In this document: positions 17,750 through 27,092 of the stretch, in pieces
How positions within the stretch are numbered: the first letter of the stretch is position 1
Layout: each line of letters begins with the position of its first letter
NCBI GenBank assembly: GCA_031551635.1
Contig: JAVBNH010000015.1
Coordinates: 15,712 to 79,711 of the forward strand
From: JAVBNH01 sp031551635
Lineage (GTDB): Bacteria; Bacillota; Clostridia; Oscillospirales; Acutalibacteraceae
Direction: 5' to 3'
DNA: 64,000 bases
Notes under the pieces: generated by a model
The model's database searches: none
What the model was told of the DNA's origin: nothing
Seen by the model: the letters and a program-made list of their open reading frames with translations, nothing else
Program-made: the position numbers and the translations under genes

Positions 17750-18517
17750 TTATCTTTTTAAATACCGCTCCCAGTTAATATTTTCTCTGACGACTTTTGC
17801 CGGGGTTCCGGTCAGTACGACATTGCTGTATTCACTCAAATTCTTATTAAGCAATGAATGGTATCCTAGCACGCTATTATCCCCCATCTGCGCACCTTTC
17901 ATTAAAGTAGAAAAGGCGCAAATCCAGCAATTTTCACCGATTACGATATTTTTCGCCGGATTAATCCGCTTATTTTCACTGTCATATATCGGATGTGAGT
18001 CGCTTGTCCGAAAAGTCACACCCTCTGAAATATAAGATTTTTCTCTGATAAAAATCTCGGCGCCCTCGCCTGTATACATATGAGTCACAGCAGTATCATT
18101 CTTTTTGTTACCCAGCTGCATAAATCCGCCTATGTAGGCATCCTTCATAATAATGATTCTGCCTTTATCGTGCTCTATACCCAGCTCTGCGCGTGTCAAA
18201 GAGGATCTTCGCCCTATCTCAAGATTATTTTCATCGCCGGAAATCCAAAAAACACATTCAGTCAGATTCACTTCATCTTCAATAATTATAGAATTATTAT
18301 TGCCGTATATATAAAATTTGCAATTCTTGATTTTACAGCCTTTGTTTATTATAATTACGTTATTTTCGCCACTGACTCTGATGCGGAAACGCAGAAAAAA
18401 AGAACCGAACCGACCGGCAATTTTATTTCTATATCCGGTCAGAAGGTTATAATTTAAAAGCAGAATCGAATTTGTAAAAAGATGAATCAGCTTATTGTTC
18501 AATAAAAAATGCAGCAT
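17750..18517 (-). CDS. Left-handed beta-helix (hexapeptide) acyltransferase
   Basis: A 255-residue protein. Repeated hexapeptide-like strands (NNVIIINKGCKIKNCKFYIYG, NNSIIIEDEVNLTECVF) build a left-handed beta-helix, and NIVIGENCWICAFSTLMKGAQMGDNSVLG, near the C-terminus, is typical of the acetyltransferase core; HP in SDSHPIYD may hold the catalytic histidine. Such enzymes O-acetylate sugars of surface polysaccharides. GAGG 9 nt before ATG 18517 supports the start. It heads the acyltransferase-GT4-radical SAM run, which reads as a small surface-glycan modification cassette. Confidence 0.85.
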   Translation of the reverse strand: MLHFLLNNKLIHLFTNSILLLNYNLLTGYRNKIAGRFGSFFLRFRIRVSGENNVIIINKGCKIKNCKFYIYGNNNSIIIEDEVNLTECVFWISGDENNLEIGRRSSLTRAELGIEHDKGRIIIMKDAYIGGFMQLGNKKNDTAVTHMYTGEGAEIFIREKSYISEGVTFRTSDSHPIYDSENKRINPAKNIVIGENCWICAFSTLMKGAQMGDNSVLGYHSLLNKNLSEYSNVVLTGTPAKVVRENINWERYLKR

Positions 18518-18538
18518 AAATCAATACCTCGTATAACA

Positions 18539-18581
18539 ATAATATTCAATAAACAAGCATAGCTCATTTATTGAATATTAT
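18539..18581. repeat. 15-bp perfect inverted repeat upstream of the acyltransferase
   Basis: ATAATATTCAATAAA (18539-18553) and its exact complement (18567-18581) flank a 13-nt loop. It lies between the HD-GYP stop and the acyltransferase start. It may be a weak AT-rich terminator for the signalling genes or an operator. Confidence 0.6.
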
Positions 18582-18594
18582 ATAAACATAAAGC

Positions 18595-19683
18595 TTAAAG
18601 CGGTTTCTGCCCCAAATCTCTTTCAAGCAGCATTTCGTCTACTTCCTTGATTTTACCTTCAATCTCCTTGAAAACCTCGACAATATCAGCGTCAAACTGA
18701 GTACCCGCGCCCTCGACGATGATTCTTATTGCCTCGTCGTGAGAAAAAGGCGGCTTATAAACTCTGGGGCTTGTCAGAGCGTCATACACATCAACAACAG
18801 AAACGATTCTGGCAGAGAGAGGAATATCATTCCCAGTCAGACCGTCAGGATAACCCTTGCCGTCAATTCTCTCGTGATGATAGCGGCAGATGTCACGGCA
18901 GTGCCTGAGATATAAACCGTCCTCAGAAACAAGTAGGCTGTCGATAATACTGCTGCCTATAGTCGAGTGTGTTTTAATGATCTCGAATTCCTCGGGTGTC
19001 AGCCTACCCGGCTTAAGCAGGATATTATCAGGAATGCCGATTTTGCCGATGTCATGGAGGGGTACAGCCTTAATTATTACCTCATAATCAAGTTTCTTTA
19101 AAACGGCTGAAAACTTAGGCTTTAAGAGCATATGCTCAATAAGTATTCTTGAAAGAATACATGTGCGGCTGATATGCTGACCGGATTCAAGTGAGCGGTA
19201 TTCAATCATCGTTGACATGGTCTCAAGCATTTTATCGCGCAGCGAAACCATCTCATCAGCTTTCTGCCTAACCATTTCCTCAAGCTTCATTCGGTATAGC
19301 TGCAGCTCGACCTGATTCGAAACCCTCAGCTTTACTACCTCAGGTATGAACGGCTTTTCGATATACTCGACAGCACCGGCGCTCAAGCCCTTGGATTCAT
19401 TGGTTTTAGCATCGGCAGCGGTTATGAAAATGACAGGAATATTGCAAGTATCCGGGTTCGCCTTCATGATTTTCAGAACCTCATGACCGTCGAGTTCAGG
19501 CATCATAATGTCAAGCAGCACCGCGACAGGTAAATCTTCTCCGCCGAGAAGAATCGAGAGCGCCTCGACACCGTCCTCTGCCTCAATTATAAAGTATTCG
19601 TCCTCAAGAATCTCCTTGAGAATTATTCTGTTTATTTCAACATCGTCAACGATTAAAATCTTTGCTTTCTTATCTTTAATCAT
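18595..19683 (-). CDS. Response regulator with REC and HD-GYP domains (RpfG-like)
   Basis: A 362-residue protein. Residues 1-125 form a receiver domain (KILIVDDVEINR; phospho-acceptor Asp in VAVLLDIMMPELDG; FITAAD; YIEKPF). A short coiled linker leads to an HD-GYP phosphodiesterase with LHDIGKIGIPD and HHERIDGKGYPDGL. HD-GYP enzymes degrade cyclic di-GMP, so phosphorylation likely controls its level in the cytoplasm. The gene lies 42 nt after the hybrid kinase on the same strand, which is the most likely phosphodonor. GAAAGG is about 15 nt from ATG 19683, a rather long spacing. Confidence 0.93.
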   Translation of the reverse strand: MIKDKKAKILIVDDVEINRIILKEILEDEYFIIEAEDGVEALSILLGGEDLPVAVLLDIMMPELDGHEVLKIMKANPDTCNIPVIFITAADAKTNESKGLSAGAVEYIEKPFIPEVVKLRVSNQVELQLYRMKLEEMVRQKADEMVSLRDKMLETMSTMIEYRSLESGQHISRTCILSRILIEHMLLKPKFSAVLKKLDYEVIIKAVPLHDIGKIGIPDNILLKPGRLTPEEFEIIKTHSTIGSSIIDSLLVSEDGLYLRHCRDICRYHHERIDGKGYPDGLTGNDIPLSARIVSVVDVYDALTSPRVYKPPFSHDEAIRIIVEGAGTQFDADIVEVFKEIEGKIKEVDEMLLERDLGQKPL

Positions 19684-19725
19684 TTAATTAACACAAAACC
19701 TTTCAAAATAGGTAGTTATCAGCTT

Positions 19726-22617
19726 TTACACATCGAGGTAGGCAATGACCTCGTCAATCATCGAAATTGTCGTATCATAAGCAGCTTTCAGCGCGGGTAG
19801 CAGTGTCGTCACATTCATACCCAGACCCTTCATGTCAGCCTCAAGAGCGATTGCGGCTTCATTGACTGCGCGCAGGGATAGGTTCGCGGAGGTTCCCTTC
19901 ACCGTATGAACAGCTTCAAGCGCGGTTTTAATATCCTGAGCGGCAATTGCATCCTCGGTTTTTTTCATATTTTCTTCATTTTTAAAGGTCAGCAGCAGCT
20001 TTGAAAGTAGTTTTTTCTTGCCCAAAAGGCGTGAAAGACCGTCTTCGATGTCAAAATAAGGTAAAAAGGTTTCTGCGGATTTAGTATTACTGTCTTGATT
20101 GGACATATTGCTTTTCTCCCTTAACTTCATATAGTTGGTCATTTTATCAAACAGCTCTAGCTGATTTATCGGCTTTGAAATATGGTCGTCCATGCCCGAT
20201 TCCTTGCTTTTGATAATATCCTCCGCTAAAGCGTTAGCGGTCATGGCTACAATCGGCATCTTTTTCGCCCAGGCGTTGTTTATCATCCTGATTTCCTTAA
20301 GAGCTTCGTAGCCGCCCATGACAGGCATATGAATATCCATGAAAACCATATCATATTTTTCGGGGTCAGCGCGAACCATACCCACGGCAATTTTTCCGTT
20401 TTCGGCGACTTCGACCTTTACATTTGTCGACTCAACCAGAGCCATAAGCACTTCCCTGTTGATGTCCATGTCCTCTGCAAGCAAAATGCACTTTCCGGTG
20501 AAATCGGTATCCGACGGAGCAGGAGGAGTCGGTACAAAACGGGTAGAGCACATTATCTCGTTAATCGTGCTGATTATTGTATCGGGGAAAAGAGGCTTTG
20601 AGAGGAATCTCGAAATTCCCGCCTCCTCAGCTTCATCCCTGATTCCTGAAAGCTCAGCAATAGAGATGAGTACAACAACAGATTTATTAGTATTTGTCTC
20701 TTTTATGAGCTTAGCTGTCTTGATTCCGTCCAGTCCCGGCATTTTCCAATCGACAAAAGCAATCTGGAAGGGCTGCCCCATGGCATCGGACTCGCTTATC
20801 ATCTTTAACGCTTCCTTGCCGGAAAGAGCGGTTGAGGTATTAATACCGTGAGAGCCGAGAACACTCAGGAAAATTTCAAGGGTGTCATAGGAGTCATCGA
20901 CAACAATGACCCTCAGATTATTCAGGTCAATTTCATGCGATAGCTTTACGCGGTCCTTGCTTTCGGTATCCTTGAGCACAACTGTGAAGGTGAAGGTGCT
21001 GCCTTCCTTATAAACACTCTGCGCCCAGATACGTCCGCCCATGAGTTCAACAAGCTTTTTGCTGATAGAAAGCCCAAGCCCTGTTCCGCCGTATTTTCTG
21101 GTCATTCCACCGTCACCCTGCTCAAAGGTCTGGAAGAGTCTGCCGAGCTGGTCGTTCGTTAAACCTATGCCGTGGTCGATAATCGAAAACTGCAGAGTTG
21201 AGTAACCTTCAGATTTATCCAGCAAATCAATTTTCAGCTTAATATCATTATTCTCATCAGAAAATTTAATAGCGTTTGAGAGAAGATTAATTATAACCTG
21301 CGAGAGCCTCTGACCGTCACCGATATAAGTGCGGTCAACATCGTGGCTCACATCTATTGAAAGCCTCTGGCTCTTTTCGGATATACGCCCGTAGACAGTG
21401 TTGCAGGTAGTGGCGAGAATTTTTTCAAGGCTGAAGTTTTCCTTGACAATTTCAAGCTTATCCTCTTCAATCCTTGACATATCAAGGATGTCGTTGATTA
21501 TATCAAGCAGATTTTTTGCTGAGGTGTCGATTCTGCCGAGGCATTCATCTATTTTTTCAAGATTAGTAGTTCTCTTTGCTATATGTGTCATTCCGATTAT
21601 CGCGTTTAGAGGTGTACGTATTTCATGGCTCATTCTTGAAAGGAATTCTGACTTAGCGTTATTAGCGTGCCTAATCTCGTCAAGTGAACGCTCAAGCTGT
21701 CGGTCTCTTTGCAAAATCTCGAGTTCAATGCTCTTCTGCTTTGTGACCTCTTCAAAAACACCGAGAATCAATGTGGAATTTTCTTCCTCATTATGAATGA
21801 GGAGCTTGCTGTTGTTCAGCCAATGCTTCTGATTGTCTGCGTCAACATATTCCGTTTCATACGAAAGCATGGGCTGGGAGCTTTTAAGGATTCTCTTGTC
21901 GTCCGACTTCATTCGTTTCGCAAGGTTTTCAGGGAAAATATCATCATCGCTTTTATTGACAATTTCGTCAAAGCTCAGACCGACAAAATTTTGGAAATGC
22001 TTGTTGCTCCTGACATATCTGAGGTTTGAATCCTTCCAGTATATGGCAAGCGGGACGCTATTTATCGTCAGCAGTAAATCGTAATTAGTCTTAACATATT
22101 CACGAAGCTGAAGGAATTTCTCGAAACAGGATACAAAAAGCCCAAAGACAAAGAGCTCATAATCACTGAAGGCTCTTTGTTTATTTTTTGAGGTGAAAAA
22201 GAGATAACCTTTAAAATTGCCGTCGATAACAACCGGAGCTCCGCATGCCGAGCCGCATTTGAAAAAATCAAGAATGTATGAATCACTTACAACAATGCTT
22301 CTGCATTTTTCTGTAAATTTCAAAATTTCCGAATCGCAGGCGGGTTCAAAAACTCTATTGTCCAGGTTCTCCTCGACATTTTCACTGTTCCAGTCCTGTT
22401 TAATGATATAACTTGAGCTTACGTTATAATATTTAGCATAATATATGCCGTTCAAGCTAAACATTGAGCCTAAAATCTCAAAAGCTTTTTTATGATTCAA
22501 ATTATTATTTTTCATCGAAAAGAGCAGCTGTGAAATCTCGGAAAAGGAGTTCTCTAAGGTCAGCAAATCAGAAGCGGAAAAATTCTGAGTGTTTAAGTTG
22601 TTTTCAGAATTAAACAT
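19726..22617 (-). CDS. Hybrid sensor histidine kinase (GAF-PAS-HisKA-HATPase-REC-REC-HPt)
   Basis: A 963-residue protein without a clear membrane helix, so probably cytosolic. Modules in order: GAF-like about 20-170, PAS about 180-300 (YWKDSNLRYVRSNKHF), HisKA with the phosphorylated histidine in SRMSHEIRTPLN, HATPase (INLLSNAIKF; GTGLGLSISKKL), a first receiver (VVDDSYDT; DWKMPGLDG), a second receiver (LLAEDMDINREV; MDIHMPVMGG) and an HPt with AVHTVKGTSANL. All key Asp and His residues are present, so a full phosphorelay within one protein is possible. The HPt could pass phosphate to the HD-GYP regulator 42 nt downstream. The signal is unknown. Confidence 0.94.
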   Translation of the reverse strand: MFNSENNLNTQNFSASDLLTLENSFSEISQLLFSMKNNNLNHKKAFEILGSMFSLNGIYYAKYYNVSSSYIIKQDWNSENVEENLDNRVFEPACDSEILKFTEKCRSIVVSDSYILDFFKCGSACGAPVVIDGNFKGYLFFTSKNKQRAFSDYELFVFGLFVSCFEKFLQLREYVKTNYDLLLTINSVPLAIYWKDSNLRYVRSNKHFQNFVGLSFDEIVNKSDDDIFPENLAKRMKSDDKRILKSSQPMLSYETEYVDADNQKHWLNNSKLLIHNEEENSTLILGVFEEVTKQKSIELEILQRDRQLERSLDEIRHANNAKSEFLSRMSHEIRTPLNAIIGMTHIAKRTTNLEKIDECLGRIDTSAKNLLDIINDILDMSRIEEDKLEIVKENFSLEKILATTCNTVYGRISEKSQRLSIDVSHDVDRTYIGDGQRLSQVIINLLSNAIKFSDENNDIKLKIDLLDKSEGYSTLQFSIIDHGIGLTNDQLGRLFQTFEQGDGGMTRKYGGTGLGLSISKKLVELMGGRIWAQSVYKEGSTFTFTVVLKDTESKDRVKLSHEIDLNNLRVIVVDDSYDTLEIFLSVLGSHGINTSTALSGKEALKMISESDAMGQPFQIAFVDWKMPGLDGIKTAKLIKETNTNKSVVVLISIAELSGIRDEAEEAGISRFLSKPLFPDTIISTINEIMCSTRFVPTPPAPSDTDFTGKCILLAEDMDINREVLMALVESTNVKVEVAENGKIAVGMVRADPEKYDMVFMDIHMPVMGGYEALKEIRMINNAWAKKMPIVAMTANALAEDIIKSKESGMDDHISKPINQLELFDKMTNYMKLREKSNMSNQDSNTKSAETFLPYFDIEDGLSRLLGKKKLLSKLLLTFKNEENMKKTEDAIAAQDIKTALEAVHTVKGTSANLSLRAVNEAAIALEADMKGLGMNVTTLLPALKAAYDTTISMIDEVIAYLDV

Positions 22618-22661
22618 GTATTTCTAACCCCTTGAAATATTATTTAACTACTATCCGATTC

Positions 22662-22690
22662 ATTATATATTAAAAAACATAATAATGCAA
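22662..22690 (-). promoter_or_regulatory. Sigma-A-type promoter of the kinase/HD-GYP operon
   Basis: On the minus strand TTGCAT (22690-22685) and TATAAT (22667-22662) are 17 nt apart, about 45 nt before the kinase start. Confidence 0.7.
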
Positions 22691-22719
22691 TCTTTTTTTT
22701 AGATAATCCAAAGTAAATA

Positions 22720-24237
22720 TTAACCCTTTGACTTTATTTTGGCAAAGGTGTTGTTAAGTGAGCTTTTTTCGTCTTTTGACCAGTATAAAAAAAAGGATGA
22801 AACAGCAAAAACAACGCAAGTCGCGGCTGTTTTTACCGACATAACGATTACAGACTCAGAAACCCAATAGCTCAGGAAAAAATAGAAACAGACTGTGATA
22901 AGTAACGGCGGTAAAAGCTTCACACAGACATTGAAATAGTGCTTTTTCATATCCAGTCCTTGCTTACTGTAGTAAATGGCATATATAATCAAGCGAAAGA
23001 CAACAGCACTGAAAAGAAAGCCCATGTATGAATACTTCAGAGCATATTTCTCTATGAAGAAATAACCAACAAGAATACAGGAAATGGTAGAAGCGGTGTT
23101 AATTAACGTTCTGGCAAAAAACTTATTCTTTGCCTGAATAATAATGTCTCCCATAATCTGCCCCTGCGGCAATATGAACGCCAAAAACGCGATAAGGGTG
23201 ACGGTATATGCCGGAACAAAGTCACTGCCTATCCAAAGCCTGATAAAATCTTTGCCTATCAGCGCAAAACCAATGGTGAGCAGAGTGCTCATAAAGGTAA
23301 TCTGCTTGCCGCTTTTAATCATAATTTCAGTCAGTTTTTTACTGTTCGGGTCGTTTATGACAATTGATGATACCTTCGGAAGATAATAGCCCGGAACAAC
23401 GCTGATAAATTGAATAAAAACATTTATAAGCGTAACAAAAATCGAAAAAACAGCAACAGTTGACGCTCCGTGAGTTGCGGCAATTATCAGATTACCGGAA
23501 TTCCAGTAAATATTATCAACCACGCAATTTATATAAAGCGAAAGAGTTTTTTCTGTGACCTTTTCTGCCTTTCCACCTTCGATTTTATGCTTTTTAATTT
23601 TAACTTTCATCTTAATAAAGGCATACGCGGCAAAAAGAACTGATGTTGCGGCATTCATAAGGAGTTCGGAAACAAAAATACTCAGTGCGCCTTTTCCTGT
23701 TTTCATAAATAAAATTATCAGGAAAATTCTCAGGCAGATTCGCACGAGCACTATAGTTCTTGAGTATAAAAATTTTTGATAGCCGGCAAGAATCGCGAAA
23801 AAGTAGGCGTGAAAAAACTGAAAAAATATTGCCAGGGTCATTACAGTGAAGAGTGTGCGGAAGCTGTGCAGAAGCTCTTCACTGAAGGTCTGCTTAAATA
23901 TCGCCGGAGCGTTGATATTGATAACAAAACAGACTGCCATCGCGAATAAAGCAATGAATAAAAACACAAAAAATGAGTGAAATAAAAAGTTTTCCTCGCC
24001 GTTCTTATCCTTTTTTTCCCTGTATTTCGTCAGGCTGCTCATCACAATATTACCGACAGAAAACTCATTGACAGTCATATACATCACAACCGAATAAACA
24101 AGAGCATAGAGCCCGTACTGTTCAAGTCCGAGCCCTTTAATTATAACCGGTGTGAGAAAAACGCTTGAGAGATTAACGATAACAACGCAGGCATAATTAA
24201 GAATAATAGAGAGGTTGATTTCCCTGTTTATGTTCAT
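22720..24237 (-). CDS. Polysaccharide flippase (Wzx/MATE-like, MVF superfamily)
   Basis: About 505 residues with roughly 12-14 hydrophobic helices; the opening MNINREINLSIILNY plus NLSSVFLTPVIIKGLG is typical of Wzx-type O-antigen/teichoic-acid flippases. It would move lipid-linked oligosaccharide from the inner to the outer membrane face. The frame continues 15 codons upstream through the hairpin of repeat copy B, but GGAG with 6 nt spacing selects ATG 24237. It is placed directly after the GH99-like gene, separated by the repeat, so both may share a transcript. Confidence 0.88.
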   Translation of the reverse strand: MNINREINLSIILNYACVVIVNLSSVFLTPVIIKGLGLEQYGLYALVYSVVMYMTVNEFSVGNIVMSSLTKYREKKDKNGEENFLFHSFFVFLFIALFAMAVCFVININAPAIFKQTFSEELLHSFRTLFTVMTLAIFFQFFHAYFFAILAGYQKFLYSRTIVLVRICLRIFLIILFMKTGKGALSIFVSELLMNAATSVLFAAYAFIKMKVKIKKHKIEGGKAEKVTEKTLSLYINCVVDNIYWNSGNLIIAATHGASTVAVFSIFVTLINVFIQFISVVPGYYLPKVSSIVINDPNSKKLTEIMIKSGKQITFMSTLLTIGFALIGKDFIRLWIGSDFVPAYTVTLIAFLAFILPQGQIMGDIIIQAKNKFFARTLINTASTISCILVGYFFIEKYALKYSYMGFLFSAVVFRLIIYAIYYSKQGLDMKKHYFNVCVKLLPPLLITVCFYFFLSYWVSESVIVMSVKTAATCVVFAVSSFFLYWSKDEKSSLNNTFAKIKSKG

Positions 24238-24251
24238 GTATTTCTCCAAAA

Positions 24252-24328
24252 CTACCGTGGGCTTGGCTTGCCAAGCCCACAACCCAAGTAGTGTTTTTTA
24301 TTGAGCTTTCAGCCCATTAAGGTACTAA
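24252..24328 (-). repeat. 77-nt leader repeat, copy B
   Basis: Minus-strand copy ending 14 nt before the flippase start. Its first bases (TTAGTACC) contain the TAG stop codon of the upstream GH99-like gene (24327-24325), so the repeat supplies that stop. Here the hairpin is the full 11-bp form, GTGGGCTTGGC-AA-GCCAAGCCCAC. Confidence 0.92.
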
Positions 24329-26187
24329 TTAACTCTATATTGGTACATAAAGCGACCCAACGGCGCAGTGTCGCCATAGAGATAGAAATCATAAATATCT
24401 CCGTCATTCTGCATATTGTCCGACCATTTGAAATTCAGCTGGAAAGCGTCACTGTCAATGCCTAGCATAGCCTTCGGCACTTTTATCTGCAAAACATTGC
24501 CCTGAACGGTATAGTCGACCTCACAAACACTGTCCCAGTTCCAGCCGCCGCTCGACTTTTCAAGCAGAGCCTTATCCATAGGGCTGTTTCTGTTAATTAT
24601 ATAGTCGTAACCTTCCCAGGACTTATCGGATTTTCCGGTGCTGATAAACAGGCGCATCCACGCGTTACCGCTTTTATCGGTCAGCTCGTCCTTCGTTTCC
24701 ACCATGAAATAAACATTGTCGGCATCCCTTGCGACCTTCGCGAGAGTGATGTCATTTCGCCCTGTGTTATCAGTATACTGAATGCCGTAGCCGTTATTAT
24801 CACGCGCGAAGGTGTTACCCTCATACGCATAGAAAGATGGCTGCACATCGTCCCACTGAGAAGCGGCGGCGGCTATATCAAGGCTTTTCGCCTGTGAAGC
24901 GTCGGGAAGTTTATTCACGCCCTTGAAAAGTCTGATATATTTGCACATCTGATAATAATAATTGTCGCCCAGCTCACCCTTTGAGGGCTCGATATCGCGG
25001 CTGTAGGTATCGTTATATTGATCCGGGAATGCGTTGGTCACGCCCATCCATTCCTCGTGTCTGCCCGCGACCCACTCATTGAAGCCGGTGATAAAAACAA
25101 ACTCAGGGTCAATCTTTAAAGCGTATTCCCACTGCTCCTCAAAATTCGCGCCGTAAAGCTTTGCGTTCTCTCTTGTATCAACGCCTTTTGAGGTATATGT
25201 CCGCCCGAAAACATTTTCGCCGTTCATCGCGGTCAGACCCTTTTCAGCGGAATGATTCATCGCGACACCGACTGTAATCTGCTCCGGTGTCCCGTCAAGA
25301 TTCGGATAAACCGCCTGAGGGTAAACCGAGAGCCAGCCCCATTTTCCCGCCTCACCGGCGGCTGTATACGAGGGCTGACCGGGGCGGTAGGTAAAGAAAG
25401 CACGGATGTTCATATCCTTTTCGTCTTTCAGATTCAACTCGTCTGGGTGCGCCATAATCAATGGCTTGCCTTCCCAGTAAAACCACAAATCCTGATAGCG
25501 ATTCTTTGAATATATATCGTCATACAGCATTCTCAGCTGGGTATTGGCGTTCTCACCAGAGCCGAAGGGCAGCATAAAAGCTACCTGCGGAGTTTTAACT
25601 CCCTGACTTCTCGCCTGCGCAAATACCTCAAAAAGAATATCGTAGGAATCCTTCCATGTAAAGGTGCCGTTTGTGTTATCACAGATAATCACATCAACGC
25701 CTGCATTAGCAAGCATTTCGGCATGCTTGCGCAGCACCCATTCATCATCGGTATCATAATAGCCGAAAAGCGGTTCATTCCAGTGATGCGGCAATCCTAT
25801 GCTCCCCCACTCGCTGAAATTCAAGTCATGTGAAGCATTCGGAAAACGCGTTACTATATCGTTGACATTTATCGCGTGACCCGTTTGGGACTCAGCTACC
25901 CATTTTGAATGGCTCACGTGCCATGTCCAGTAAAAAAGCCCGACAAACTTGTCTTTTTTTACCTCGCCTGCCTCTTCATAACCCGGCAGCTCGCGAGAGA
26001 GGGCGTCAGTCGCGGCATAGGTGTCAGCCATTGCCGCTCTTGTGATAATCGGACTGTCATCGGGAATTTCCGGCTGAACCGGCGGAGCCTTCGCGTAACC
26101 AAACATAATAATCAACCCCATTAAAAAGGCGGTAAATCTCAAGCTTAATGTTCTGAAAAAGAAAACAATTTTTTCGAAAATATTCAT
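24325..26187 (-). CDS. Secreted GH99/GH71-like glycoside hydrolase with CBM9-like C-terminal domain
   Basis: About 620 residues. GGGAGG with 9 nt spacing selects ATG 26187 (MNIFEKIVFFFRTLSL) over a TTG 6 nt upstream. An N-terminal hydrophobic segment is a signal peptide or anchor (FTAFLMGLIIMFGYA). The catalytic-type barrel (about 70-440) has FVGLFYWTWHV, NAGVDVIICDNTN and ITGFNEWVAGR, the NEW-type motif of GH99-like proteins. From about residue 455 a beta-sandwich resembling CBM9 or DOMON domains follows (DADNVYFMVETKDELT). It probably acts on glycans outside the cell; alpha-mannoside activity, known in GH99, is only a guess. Its stop codon lies inside repeat copy B. Confidence 0.8.
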   Translation of the reverse strand: MNIFEKIVFFFRTLSLRFTAFLMGLIIMFGYAKAPPVQPEIPDDSPIITRAAMADTYAATDALSRELPGYEEAGEVKKDKFVGLFYWTWHVSHSKWVAESQTGHAINVNDIVTRFPNASHDLNFSEWGSIGLPHHWNEPLFGYYDTDDEWVLRKHAEMLANAGVDVIICDNTNGTFTWKDSYDILFEVFAQARSQGVKTPQVAFMLPFGSGENANTQLRMLYDDIYSKNRYQDLWFYWEGKPLIMAHPDELNLKDEKDMNIRAFFTYRPGQPSYTAAGEAGKWGWLSVYPQAVYPNLDGTPEQITVGVAMNHSAEKGLTAMNGENVFGRTYTSKGVDTRENAKLYGANFEEQWEYALKIDPEFVFITGFNEWVAGRHEEWMGVTNAFPDQYNDTYSRDIEPSKGELGDNYYYQMCKYIRLFKGVNKLPDASQAKSLDIAAAASQWDDVQPSFYAYEGNTFARDNNGYGIQYTDNTGRNDITLAKVARDADNVYFMVETKDELTDKSGNAWMRLFISTGKSDKSWEGYDYIINRNSPMDKALLEKSSGGWNWDSVCEVDYTVQGNVLQIKVPKAMLGIDSDAFQLNFKWSDNMQNDGDIYDFYLYGDTAPLGRFMYQYRVN

Positions 26188-26327
26188 ATTCAAAAGCCTC
26201 CCTTAACATTAAAAATATATACGTAGATATACTACCATAAAAAAACAAAAAGATAAAGCCTTTTATGGCAAAAATAAAAAATTGAGGAGATTAAGCGAGA
26301 AATACGCGGAAAAAATGTATTATATAA

Positions 26328-26355
26328 TTGACAAGGGTGCGTAATGTGATACAAT
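26328..26355 (+). promoter_or_regulatory. Sigma-A-type promoter for the Q/N-rich membrane protein gene
   Basis: TTGACA (26328-26333) and TACAAT (26350-26355) are 16 nt apart, 40 nt before the ATG at 26395. Confidence 0.75.
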
Positions 26356-26394
26356 ATCAGTGGAATAATTATAAAAGGCGGAAAATAAAACAAA

Positions 26395-27078
26395 ATGTTA
26401 TTTTTTAAATTTATGTTTTCAATGTACAAGCTAACCTTTATCATGCTTCTTTTCGCTTCAGGTGTTTTTTTTATTATTTTTGGTTCAAAATTATTAAAAT
26501 CTGTGCGAAAAAACGAGCAAATTAATTTTAACAGTTTAAATATACAGGGATTGATAGGTCAGTTATACAGCGGTATTTATAGTATTGTTAACTCAGTAAA
26601 CAAGATAATAAATAATCCCAAACAGCATCATCAGCAAAACAACGAACCCGGTCAAAACAGTAATTCGAACATGAAAAACAATGCTCAGCAGAATTATCGC
26701 CAGCAACAGAATTATAATACTCAGCAGCATTATCAACAAAATTATAAAGACCCGCATGAAGAGTTAAATACTCCCGGGCAAAAAAAATACCCCTTTGAAA
26801 ACTATGAATACCCCGAAAAAAAAAGCCGCAGCACCTTCGAAAAAATAACCAACGGGCACACACCCGTAAAGATCATTTTTATGTTGATTCTCAACGCCTT
26901 TTTGTTTGCAGCAACCTCTCTCGCCGCACGGGAAATAATAACACGAGCCGCTCTAACAGTCGATTTTCCGGGAATCTTCAGCTCAATGGTGCTGATAGTC
27001 GCGATACTCGCAGCGGCTATATTTTTTGTTTCGCTTTTTGTGAGATGGTGGCAAAAGCCACACAAGAAGAAAAGATAG
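26395..27078 (+). CDS. Membrane protein with Q/N-rich low-complexity cytosolic or external loop
   Basis: A 227-residue protein I do not recognise. Hydrophobic helices lie at about 8-32 (KLTFIMLLFASGVFFIIFG), 160-180 and 195-218. Between them, residues about 75-125 are almost only Gln, Asn, His and Tyr (PKQHHQQNNEPGQNS, NYRQQQNYNTQQHYQQNY), a prion-like composition. The protein ends with basic residues (KPHKKKR). A consensus promoter and a plausible AAGGCGG 13 nt upstream support real expression. The DUF4832-like gene starts 14 nt downstream, so they form an operon. Met7 or Met10 are alternative starts. Function unknown. Confidence 0.7.
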   Translation: MLFFKFMFSMYKLTFIMLLFASGVFFIIFGSKLLKSVRKNEQINFNSLNIQGLIGQLYSGIYSIVNSVNKIINNPKQHHQQNNEPGQNSNSNMKNNAQQNYRQQQNYNTQQHYQQNYKDPHEELNTPGQKKYPFENYEYPEKKSRSTFEKITNGHTPVKIIFMLILNAFLFAATSLAAREIITRAALTVDFPGIFSSMVLIVAILAAAIFFVSLFVRWWQKPHKKKR

Positions 27079-27092
27079 TATTATCAAAAAAT

